Of a DNA stretch of 64,000 nucleotides, positions 47,947 through 57,509 are shown one piece after another (within the stretch, counting starts at the first letter, position 1; every line of letters begins with the position of its first letter). Both the position numbers and the translations under genes were made by a program. The notes below the pieces were generated by a model that saw only the letters and a program-made list of their open reading frames with translations, was not told the origin of the DNA and searched no databases. The DNA is from Rehmannia glutinosa. Taxonomy: Eukaryota > Streptophyta > Magnoliopsida > Lamiales > Orobanchaceae. Location of the stretch: contig CM071935.1 of the NCBI GenBank assembly GCA_016081115.2, forward strand, positions 27,948,075 through 28,012,074, in the 5' to 3' direction.

Positions 47947-49518
47947 TGTAGGTCCCAAGGGGTGTAAGTGTAAGGTTTAGAAGGGGGGGTTGAATAAACC
48001 TTACCAAATTTTCGATTTAGTCCTTTAAAATATACGAGTTGATACTACACACCGTGTCCTTGATGGACATCAATTTAGCCACTCAAGAGAGTTAATCTCT
48101 CAACAGACTCAAATTTGGTATTGATGGAATAACTCAAATTGTTGACTCTAAATCAACTCAACGTGGTTTCGTTTTATTGGAAGACTTAACACCCTTAAAT
48201 TTGATTAAGCAAGAGTTTAGTGCTTGGTTTAGTACTTATAAATTATCAAGTGGATAGCAAATTTATCGTGAGATATAAGCGATTAAAAATACGAGGAATT
48301 AAAGTCTTTGAAATGTAAATGACACAATGAAATTTTTATAGAGGTTCGAAGATGGGGTAATTCTTCTACTCCTCTCTTCTCCAACTCCTGGAGGAATCCA
48401 CTAGGTAATGATCGATTATACAAAGTGGTAATAGAGTCCGGATACAAGTCTTGATCACACAAAGTGACTTGATCCTTTGGGACTCGATCCGAGACGCCTT
48501 GATCACTCACCGGTGGCTTCTCGTGCGACTCGGCTTCTTCACAGGCGTTTGCCTTGTTACTACTGACTCACTTGCTCAAGCTCTTTAGATTTGATCACGA
48601 AGCCCTCCAAAAGCTTATGACTTGGTTCGACCTTGAACCTTCCTACAATCCTTCGTGGAATGTAGACCCCTTGATTTTTCAGTGTTTTCCTCTTCAACTG
48701 ATTGAAGTTATCTTTTCTTCACAGGTGAGTGTTGGATTGATGTTCTTCGTAGTGTAGGCTTGAGGATTGAGAATGTTTCAGATTTTTCTAATAATTGCTT
48801 GAATGTTGTTCTATTTAGGTCTGTAACTTGTCACTCTCATATATATATTATCTCAAGTAAACTCCTCAGCCTTTTATAGTGATCTTTCAAAAATTTGCCC
48901 GTTGAAGAGATAGGCTTATTTTTGAAAGTCACTTGCAGTCGTTGGCTTGTCTTGTTGCGATCCTTGGAATTGCCATTTCCTCGTATGAATTGTTCTTTCA
49001 CCTTTTCGTTCGACACGGTGTAGTGCTTCCCACTGTTCATTCCATTTGCACGCTTCTAGGGTCGAGCACTCAGAAAGGTGGTATGGAGATATTACTTGTT
49101 TAAGTAATTCTCTTGATTTACGTGCAACGGATCTTTTCGATTATCTCGACTTGACCGCATTTCTTTGCTTTCCCCAGGTGACTTAGAGTCGGCTTCCAAT
49201 CATGGATGACTCTTACATCACTTCAACTTGAGACTTGGCTTTTCTCGAGTTGACTTGACCGATACTCCACTCGATTGCATCTCACCGCTTCTTGATGAGA
49301 GTTCCGTCTACTCTTCTTTGCCATCTTGAGTTGTCTCGCAATGAGTCTTCCTTCTAGTCTTGATTTGTCTTTTTGCATGTTAGGTCGTAGGCGACTTAAC
49401 TCGGCTTAGCCGACTCTATTTATTACAATGCATTTTACAACAAGAATTGGGGTGCCAACTTTCTATTCTAAGTTTTACATGGCATTCATCAAAATCTTAA
49501 ACAATAAATTTCCTAACA
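47947..49518 (-). repeat. 3' LTR of A'
   Basis: 1572 bp, TGTAGGTCCC ... TCCTAACA, homologous to 10334-11878. The adjoining polypurine tract on the minus strand is GCATCATCAAAAAGGGGGAA (49519-49540), a Sirevirus-type sequence. Confidence 0.88.
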
Positions 49519-49540
49519 ATTTCCCCCTTTTTGATGATGC

Positions 49541-51412
49541 CAAAACTTAAATCATTCAAAAATGCAAATAGCAAAGATACATACAGATAGTGTATTGACA
49601 TAGAATGTATGCGCGAAATCAATCCTTTTATTGATCATAACATTCTTGTTCTTTTACACAAATTTACAAGGTGTATCGAGCACATATTTGTCTACTACAG
49701 AAAATAAAGAATTTACAACTTTATTTGAGAAGACTTACATTGTATGTATTTATATTTTAAAATACACGAAGGGTGGACAAAGAACACTTCATCTCCTTCC
49801 TTGTCTCCTTCTTTCATCTTGTTCAAGATCTTCTTCTCTTCTTCTCTTTTTCTCATCGTCACCGCCTTTTTTTCTTTTCATATGCCTTCCTGGCAGCTTC
49901 ATCTCTTCTTATTCTTTCCCGACTTTCCTCCCATAGCCGAGTTTGTCTCTTGTTTTCTTCTTCTAATCTTTTTGCATACTCGGCGTTACTTTTAGCCACT
50001 TGCAAATTTGCTACTTGGTCAAGCCCACCCGATAGATCCCTCCTTTCTTTCCGGATCTACGTATTCAATATTTTTGGGCGAGAGGCCTGGTCCAAGCTTC
50101 TTCCTCCACCATCGCTTCTTCCTCTACCTGCGGGCGTGTCTTTTTGTCTTGGGGTCTTCTTCTTTCCAATGAGTGACCAACAGAGTGATCGCCGGTAGTC
50201 TGCTTGCTGTCGTCCTTTTTTCACATAACGTGAGACCCTTTTCCCAAGACAAGTCCCAAGCTTGAGCCATAGACATTTTGGCAAAGTATCCTTGGTTCGA
50301 GCGTTTTAAATTCATCAACCGATCGTGGCTCGTCCCGACATCCGAGATGGCATAAGTGTCTTTGTCTCTTTGGAATGCCTCCATGTTCTTTCAAGATGTT
50401 CATAACTCGGGCATCCATTCTTCCTTCCACTTCCTTCATCCCCGCTTCAATTGTTTTTCTCTTTTCGGCCATAGATATAGCAGTGTTGGAGTGGCGAGAG
50501 TCCTGAGGGAGTTTCTTTGCGATAATGTCACCGTGTGTGTGACCTTGTTGAGGGGTTTGTGCAATCATCAAGGTCATATCTTTTGATCCTTCCCCCTCAA
50601 TGATTTTCCTTTCTTCTGTTTTAACACTTCCTCACCGATTTTCCCTTCGCACGCTCCTTCCTTCTCAACTTGGATCCCCCCCTGCATGCGCTTTAGGTAT
50701 TCCTCTTCCCCCTTTTTGGCATCATCAAAGGAGAGAGGAACACTGAAACAGACTTGCAAGCGGGAAGTCGAGCCTGGCGATAGTTGAGTTTTGTCTCGAG
50801 TCTCTTTGTAGAGTATGCGGCCACGAAATTCGGATCGAGTAGCGTTGGACTCTGCTGAAATCGGCTTCATCTCGGCCATGAGAAGGCTGAATTTTGTATT
50901 CATGGTCTCTTCCAAACGTCGTAGATCACTCTTGTTTTGCTCACGCAGCGACTTAACCTCGGCAATGTGAGCTTCATGCATGTGCTCAATATGTTATCTC
51001 GGCCGTTTTTGCATCGGCATTTTCGACTCTCCATACCAAAGACTTGTTGAACAATGTCCTGAAGTATCTCACTTGTTCCACACGCATTGTTTCTTCTTTG
51101 TTGCCACCATTCCATGATCCTGATTGTTATGCCTCTTAAATCGGCCAGTGAGATTGGCATCTCTGTTGTCCGATCGCATGTCCATAGAGGCTGATGCCTC
51201 TCCATTCGTTCAATCTCGGCGAATAATGCCTTGAACACTTCGCGGACTTGGTGATTCTTCCGTTGCGGTGATGGCCATGCGGCGTCAAAATCATAATCAC
51301 CGAAACAATGGTGCCGATTGAAAAAGCAGAGGCTGATGCGTGTAGCGTGCTTGTTCGTTTTCTGACTCTTCATGGAGTTCCGGTACCTCCAGAGAAAAAG
51401 GAAAAGATTCTA
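49541..51412 (-). pseudogene. Third-ORF (env-like) 3' region of A'
   Basis: Minus-strand pieces include a charged, helical segment EVKSLREQNKSDLRRLEETM (50574-50981), corresponding to 498-851 in A, and fragments at 50900-51373 and 50057-50577. Opposite-strand pyrimidine-rich frames at 49631-50198 look spurious. No intact frame. Confidence 0.5.
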
Positions 51413-52623
51413 CCTTGAAGATTACCACAATCTTCCTTCAACGGCACCTTGTGAAGATTACCACAATCTTCAACCTTGAAGAATACCAAATTCTTCAACA
51501 CCTCAACAAGAAGATTACCACAATCTTCTTACACCTAACACCTAGATCACCCAAGTGTGTTCTTACCACAAGAACACTCACAAGGATATCTTGTGTTGAA
51601 TGATTACCCAAAAATTCAAGATTACAACTCGATAATGAATTATACAATTGAGTGCAAGTGTAATCAAGAATAGCCTAGACCTCAAGAATGTGAAAGTGAT
51701 AAGCTAGGCAAATTACAACAAGAATAATGACAATATAAGACCAAGTGTTTGCTTGAGTATTTCTTGTTGTGTTGTATTGTTCTCTCATTTTGTTGTGCTT
51801 CAAATCTTCCTCTATTTATAGGACATGATTGATCCTTGATAGGCTCCTCTTGGAATCTGATATCTACAAAAAAATTGCAATTAAAATCAAGATTATAGCT
51901 GTTAGAAATCAATCCCACAATTTAGGGAAAAGTTGTCTGCTGCACAACGGTTAGAATTTTGCTGTCAAACTTGAGGGCGACCGGTCACGCAGAAATAAGA
52001 TTTGAAAAGAACACAACAAAAATCACACGGGGAGACCGGTCCAGGGGGTGGTCGACCGGTCGCCCAGGGGTGCGACCGGTCGGCCCCTAGTTGGACCGGT
52101 CACCCTCCACATTTTTTAGAGTTTCAAGTGTTCTGTTTCAAGAAACTCGTTCCCAGGTACCGGTCGCCTTCTTGGTCGACCGGTCGACCTCCGAAATGAA
52201 ATGTTGTCCGATTTTTGTCAAAAATAAACCTCCAAAAAATTAGTAAAAATATTTTAAGCCGATCGGGAGTATTTTGGACAACATTAGAAATATAGTTTTG
52301 ATGAAATAACACATTAACACAAAATCATCAAAAATGTTGTTCGATATAAACTTCAAGAAATACTCCGAAAAATAGTAAAAATATTTTAGACCGATCGGGA
52401 GTATTAGGACAACATTTAGAAACATAGTTTCAATGTAAAAAATCCATTGACACAAAATCATTAAATGTGTTGTCCAATATTGTCGAAAATAAACTTGAAG
52501 AAATACTCCGGAAAATATTAAAATCATTTTAAATCATTTAGGAGTATTTGGACAACCTTTAAAAACATTATTTTGGTATAAAAATAAAATCATCAAAATC
52601 ATGATAAAACCATTTATCAAACA
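51413..52623 (-). repeat. Truncated 5' LTR of element B
   Basis: Matches 43010-44230 of the left LTR; the first 317 bp (the end nearest the primer site) are missing. It begins abruptly with CCTTGAAGATTACC after A' sequence. It retains five of the eight hairpins and the GACCGGTC palindromes. Followed by the target duplication ACAAG. Confidence 0.88.
51416..51577. repeat. Second copy of the ACCAC-loop hairpin array (five units)
   Basis: Same order as at 43014-43174: GAAGATT twice, GAAGAAT, AGAAGATT and GTGTTCTT stems, each with its complement. All stems remain perfectly paired in this LTR too. Confidence 0.8.
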
Positions 52624-52628
52624 ACAAG

Positions 52629-54546
52629 GCCTTTACAGGCCTTAAGGAAGAAGCTATGGTAACAGCCCCTGTGTTGTCATTACCTGATTTTTCTCAACAG
52701 TTTGTGTTAGAGACAGATGCAAGTGGGAGTGGGGTTGGAGCAGTTTTGATGCAGCAGGGCAAGCCTATAGCTTACATGAGTAAGGTGCTATGTGCTAGAA
52801 ATCAGGCCTTGTCTATCTATGAAAGGGAGTTTTTGGTTGTTCCCATGGCAATTCAGAAGTGGAAATACTACTTGCAGGGCAATAAATTCATCATTAAGAC
52901 CGATCAACAGGCACTTAAATACCTGTTGGATCAGAGGGTGATGACACCTTTTCAACAGAAATGGGTTACTAAGTTGCTTGGGTACAATTATGAAATTCAT
53001 TATAAAAAAAGGTTCATAGAATAGAGCAGCTGATGCTCTATCAAGGAGGGGAGATGATAAGGTTGCTTGCACTGCAATTGCTACTGTTTCACCTAAGTGG
53101 GTTCAGAGGGTCATTTTGAGCTATGTTGATGATCCTTTCTTTACAAAATTTCTTATTGCAAACACTCTGGATCCATCCACCTATCCTGATTTCAATATTA
53201 CTGGTGGCCTAATCAGATACAAGGGAAGATTAGTTGTGGGAAATGATTCCCAACTCAGGAGTATAATCCTATCAGAAATGCATAACTCAGCTATAGGGGC
53301 CATTCTAGAGTGAATGGGACTTATATGAGAGCCAATGGAATTTTTTACTGGCCTAAGTTGAAGACAAATGTGATCAACCAAGTAAGGAATTGTGATGTAT
53401 GTGCTACTAACAAACATGATCATGGGCAGTATCCAGGTTTGCTACAACCTCTACCTATCCCAGATCAAGCTTGGACACACATATCAATGGATTTTATTGA
53501 AGGGCTCCCTAGCTTAGGTGGGAAAACTGTGATTCTGGTGGTTGTGGACAGATTTACCAAGTATGGTCACTTCTTAGCTCTATCACATCCTTTTACAGCT
53601 ACCTTAGTGGCCAAATTATTCTTGGACACTATTTACAAGTTACATGGGCCTCCTATCAGTATTGTCACTGACAGAGACAAGATTTTCACCAGCACATTTT
53701 GGAAAGAGTTATTCAAACTCATGGGCACGAGTTTGGATATGTCTTCTGCTTACCACTCACAGTCTGATGGTCAAACAGAGAGACTAAATCAGTGTGGAAA
53801 CTTACCTACGTTGCATGGTTCACACTAAGCCTAAGCATTGGTTGAAATGGTTACCTCTAGCAGAATTTTGGTACAACACCAACTTCCACACTAGTTTGAA
53901 GATGACTCCTTTCCAGGCACTTTATGGCTACCCTCCCCCTAATTTGTCTATTGCACCTTATTTGGATACAAGCCACTCAGAAGCAAGGGACTTGGTGGGA
54001 CAGAGACAACAGACAATCCAACTGCTCAAGGAAAATTTGTTGGCTGCCCAAAATCGAATGAAGGTGTATGCTGATAAACACAGGGAAGAAAGGGTTTTTG
54101 ATGTTGGGGATCAAGTATACCTAAAGCTCCAGCCTTTCCGACAGAACTCAGTTCATCTCCGAAAAATCTTGAAGCTTTCTTCTAAGTACTATGGCCCCTA
54201 TACTATTTTGGAAAAAATTGGTGTGGTTGCTTACAGATTGGACTTACCTATGGGTTCGCGCATCCATCCGGTGTTCCACGTCTCACTCTTGAAAAAGAAG
54301 CTAAGCCCTAACATTGTTCCCTCACCTGAGCTTCCTGCTACAGACGCTGAAGGCTCCTTCAAGATTGAACCTTTGGAGGTTCTTGACCATCGTGAAGTTC
54401 GTCGTCGTAGAGAAACGGTGCCACAGATCTTGGGTCACTGGTTAAATTCTGGATCTGATTTAGTTACTTGGGAAGATTTGGCTTTCATAAGGAAAAAATA
54501 TCCCTCTTTTAATCCTTGGGGACAAGGATCTTTGCCGGCGGGGGGT
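52629..54546 (+). pseudogene. Gypsy pol of D, 3' part (RNase H, integrase, chromodomain)
   Basis: Resumes exactly after the insertion. RNase H: VLETDASGSGVGAVLMQQGK and IKTDQQALKYLL. A stop and shift lie in an A-run near 53020, another shift near 53305 within the integrase zinc region, and one near 53793. The integrase core has WTHISMDFIEGLP, VVDRFTKYGHF, IVTDRDKIFTS and SSAYHSQSDGQTERLN. The C-terminus reads RIHPVFHVSLLKKKL, then a chromodomain-like EPLEVLDHREVRRRRE ... WLNSGSDLVTWEDL. It runs up to the 3' LTR. At least three frame breaks make it non-functional. Confidence 0.9.
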
Positions 54547-54548
54547 AT

Positions 54549-55029
54549 TGTCATGAACTCGAAGGGAGAAGTTGGTGTTGTACCAATATTTGCAGACATG
54601 GCGGATGGAAGTTTGAGGGCTGAAGTTTATGCTGGAAGAGGAAAAGAAGATAAGAAAAAGGAAACAAATGTGAAGACAGCTGGTTTGGATCAGCTAGGCT
54701 CATTGGGCGACACGTGTTCAAATCCAAGCCATAAGATTAAGTGAAGAGTGTTAATCTTAGTCTTACATGTGTTAGTTTTCTATTGGTTTAATTTTAGTGG
54801 AACTTTTAATTAATGTTTGTAAGTGGTCCCAAAGACAGAATATAAGGGAATGAGCAGAAACGGAATGAAATCATGAAAAAGTTTGTTATCAGTCTATTCT
54901 CCCTACTCTATCTCTGAATTTCTCCCATTTCTGCCATTGTTCTACCGCAAGTATCATTTACAAACTTATTTACATTATAACCTGAATATATATTACAATT
55001 AAATATTACAAGCCCAACAATCCACAACA
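54549..55029 (+). repeat. 3' LTR of element D
   Basis: 481 bp, preceded by the purine-rich CCGGCGGGGGTAT. Ends CCACAACA and is followed by target duplication TAACC (55030-55034). Confidence 0.9.
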
Positions 55030-55179
55030 TAACCACCCTACCCTTCTTAGTTGCTGAAACAAAAAAAATAAACATAAAAACCCCCTAAAAATCTGGACCA
55101 CCCAAAATTGTTAATCTATGGTTACAATGTGTCATCATGGACTCACCCCAAATAGGAGGACCTATTTGATCCATATCCT

Positions 55180-55206
55180 ATATATATATATATATATATA
55201 TATATA
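55180..55206. repeat. (TA)n microsatellite at right edge of element H
   Basis: About 13 TA units directly after the right inverted repeat of H. Confidence 0.9.
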
Positions 55207-55359
55207 AGTACTTATATTAAAAGGAGTGCCTCATGAAAGCTGAGTAGGATTTAGTTGGAATTCCTCTCGTCGTTAATTTTCCTCCCCCACACGCCTACAC
55301 CAATGGATTCCTGTTCTCCATCAGAAATCCTAGTATATTATTGAGGGTGTGTTAGTGTT

Positions 55360-55608
55360 AGACCATCTCCAGCAGTTTACATTTAGTGCAGATTTATATT
55401 AGTTTGTATTAAATTCTGCACTAAAAATAAATATTTCATAATATTCCATTTTAGTGAATATTTTAATACGCTTTAAACAAAAAAATTAGCGTAGCTACAG
55501 ACCTACTGGCGCAAACGTGTTCACGTCTTCAAAATGGCGTTGGATTTGACACACAGTGGAGCAAGTATTTGCTTTAATTTGAAGATAAAACACTCTACTG
55601 GATATGCT
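55360..55608. mobile_element. MITE with CCATCTCCAGCAG-type ends
   Basis: The left end AGACCATCTCCAGCAGTTTA and the right end, reverse-complemented AGCATATCCAGTAGAGTGTT, are imperfect inverted repeats about 250 bp apart. I know this terminal phrase from common plant MITEs. No target duplication could be assigned. Confidence 0.5.
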
Positions 55609-55970
55609 ATTATATGAGACTGTCTCATGGATCATGAAAGTTGAAGGGACGAATCCTAAGAAATACAAAAATATGGATTTTTTTAAGAGAAAGTCTTATG
55701 TGAGACCGTCTCATGGACTTAAGTATTCGTGAGACGGATCTTACATTACACAAAAAACATGGGTCATTTTCATGGGTTTGAGTTTGGGTTTGGGCTCAAA
55801 TCTTATTTACATATAGGATCCGTCTCATGAAAAATGCCTATGAGACCGTCTCATACAAGTTTTTGTCTTTTTTAAATAGATTTAGATTCGAGTTGAATTT
55901 TAATTAAATATAAGATTCATCTCATGAATTATATCCGTAAGGCCATATCATACAATTTTGTATATATTAT
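55609..55970. mobile_element. GAGACCGTCTCA-type MITE nested in an older copy of itself
   Basis: The inner copy, about 55688-55867, has ends GTCTTATGTGAGACCGTCTC and (reverse complement) ACTTGTATGAGACGGTCTCA. The outer left half is at 55612-55684 (ATATGAGACTGTCTCATGGA). The outer right half is at 55870-55965 (AAGATTCATCTCATGAATTA ... CCATATCATACAATTTT), a diverged version of the inner right half. Confidence 0.55.
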
Positions 55971-56148
55971 TTGGCGTCTTTTGCGACCCCTCGTGGGACT
56001 TAATCTCACCCATGTCCATGTCGTTTAGGATTTAATCACAACCGTGGATGCCACTAATATGTGTGGGAAGATTTCAGATCAATCTATTTATAGGGTCATA
56101 GGGGGTGATTGGAGCATCCGATGCCTTCTCATCCTTAGGAAAGTTTAA

Positions 56149-56535
56149 GGGTATGTATGGATATATTTTCAAATGCAATTTTCCACTCTCTAACTATTCC
56201 GAAAAATGAGTTTATATTTGCTTAGGAAATTCTCAATAGAAATAAAGTCATTTTCAGTTTTTATTTTTTTATGGAAATATTCTTTTGAAAACACAACCAA
56301 ACAATTTTCCACCATAATCACGCAAATCTATGTGAAAATACACTACAATCACGAAAATCTATGTCAAAAATTCATTCAAAACCTATAACTAAACATATTT
56401 TCATTTCTAAACAGAAACTCAGACAACAAACCAAACATATTCTCAATTCTCACACGAAAACCAATAAAGTTTGAAAATTTATTTTCCAACACTAAAAACT
56501 AAAAATTGGATTTGTAAACACATCCATACATCCCC
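56149..56535. mobile_element. Tourist/Harbinger-like MITE with TAA target duplication
   Basis: 387 bp. Inverted ends: left GGGTATGTATGGATATATTT, right (reverse complement) GGGGATGTATGGATGTGTTT, both continuing CAAAT.CAATTTT. Flanked by TAA at 56146-56148 and 56536-56538, as for PIF/Harbinger MITEs. Non-coding. Confidence 0.7.
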
Positions 56536-56571
56536 TAACCTTCCAGCATATTGATGTATGAATTTATTTAA

Positions 56572-56811
56572 GGGGTAATCACACAAACTACCCATGACGT
56601 GACCCGATTTTAAAAAATATTCTCTTTCAAAATTACAATTAATCTCCTTTGACATATGTTTCTATTTTATAAATTGCACCACATGATACAAGGTAAATAC
56701 AAACCTCAAAGAGTATTTACAACACCTAGAGGTATATGAAATTTAAACAGATAATTAGGAGTTTTTCTTGGTAATTAGACTAAACATTAGAGGTAGTTTG
56801 TATAATTATCC
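56572..56811. mobile_element. MITE family 'TACC', copy 1
   Basis: Left GGGGTAATCACACAAACTAC and right (reverse complement) GGATAATTATACAAACTACC are inverted repeats. Flanks TTTATTTAA and TTTAATTAA match at 8 of 9 positions, suggesting a 9-bp duplication. Related copies lie at 57658-57870, 58818-59117 and 60485-60656. Confidence 0.6.
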
Positions 56812-57384
56812 TTTAATTAATGATATCAATACTTGTTAGATGGGTATTCAGTATAAATCTGTGTTTTTTGTAGAGGAATTCAACTATTAAAAGTTGATAG
56901 ATTCACATGCCTGCAAGTCCAAGATAATACTTTAAAAGAAAACACCAAAGAATTATACTATCTCAACTTGAATTTGGATCTAAATCTAAAGTTAACATAT
57001 GACATAATCCGAACATAACAACATATACAATCAGATTTAAAAAAAAAATCAAAACAAATTACCCAACTTATTGCATAATTTTTCAAGCCTTTCCTTAAGA
57101 GAGAAGAAAATATATTTGTTCACTGTAATAATAATTATAAGAACAATATAAATAAGTGATTCCCCAAATTGATCTATCCTGGTCAAGTTTCTGTTTAAAA
57201 CACCATGTAAGTTTCAGGGTAACGATTTCAGAAATAACAAGGCACCAATTTCCTCATCTAGAACACTGTATCAGACTTTTGGAAGCAAAATACCAAGACA
57301 TGAATATGACAATTTCACCAAAAACACTAGTTTACTAGCATGGTAAAGTCCTTATTCTTCCTCTTCGATTCTAGAAATTACATT

Positions 57385-57390
57385 TTTATT
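57385..57390 (-). terminator. Probable polyadenylation signal AATAAA of the AIM1-type gene
   Basis: AATAAA on the minus strand about 120 nt beyond the stop codon, in T-rich and A-rich surroundings. Plausible but untested. Confidence 0.4.
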
Positions 57391-57509
57391 CTACTCACTG
57401 TTTCCATTATTTTTCTCTCCTCGGCCCTTTCAAACATGGAGGGTGGATGCATCAACCAACAAATCGAAACGAACTCGGGATACAGCAACAGACAAATCAA
57501 GTAACGGCC

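Larger units (their letters stand above)
47947..51412 (-). mobile_element. Truncated second copy of family A (A') nested in element B
   Basis: The 3' LTR (47947-49518) is followed rightward by the 3' part of the internal region (49519-51412). This internal part matches element A positions 1-1277 from 50133 on. It lacks gag, pol and 5' LTR and ends abruptly at 51412 in B LTR sequence. Orientation matches A and B. The left flank cttat (47942-47946) would be one target duplication copy; the other is deleted. Confidence 0.85.
42693..52623 (-). mobile_element. Sirevirus-like copia element B, inserted in D pol and itself rearranged
   Basis: The target duplication ACAAG at 42688-42692 and 52624-52628 is perfect, and D coding sequence resumes in frame directly after it. 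The 3' LTR is on the left (42693-44230), followed on the minus strand by a polypurine tract (AATCATCAAAAAAGGGGAGA). The interior keeps only gag and RT remnants (44231-47946). Copy A' of another family fills 47947-51412. The right (5') LTR is truncated. Total inserted length 9931 bp. Confidence 0.88.
39541..55029 (+). mobile_element. Ty3/gypsy chromovirus-type retrotransposon D, interrupted by element B
   Basis: LTRs at 39541-40012 and 54549-55029 are flanked by the 5-bp duplication TAACC (39536-39540 and 55030-55034). Gag-pol lies on the plus strand with RT before integrase and a chromodomain-like C-terminus, so it is a chromovirus. Without the 9.9-kb insert it is about 5.55 kb. The two LTRs differ by roughly 8 substitutions plus one indel region by eye. 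Confidence 0.92.
32714..55178. mobile_element. TIR element H, split by two LTR retrotransposons
   Basis: After removing E (32766-38576) and D (39541-55029) the remaining pieces, 32714-32765, 38577-39540 and 55030-55178, join into about 1.15 kb. The ends are imperfect inverted repeats: left begins GGGAAAGGGTTATATGAGACC and contains GGGTGAATCCATAG; the right end reverse-complemented begins GGATATGGATCAAATAGGTC and contains GGGTGAGTCCATG. Both ends abut TA arrays (32674-32713 and 55180-55206), as with elements that insert into TA microsatellites. No transposase; it carries the 103-bp tandem repeat. Confidence 0.5.

Noticed and set aside
49631..50198. Overlapping plus-strand frames rich in Ser, Phe and Leu that look like membrane proteins
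   Set aside because: They arise from pyrimidine-rich sequence opposite the purine-rich coding strand of A', and neighbouring frames all look alike.
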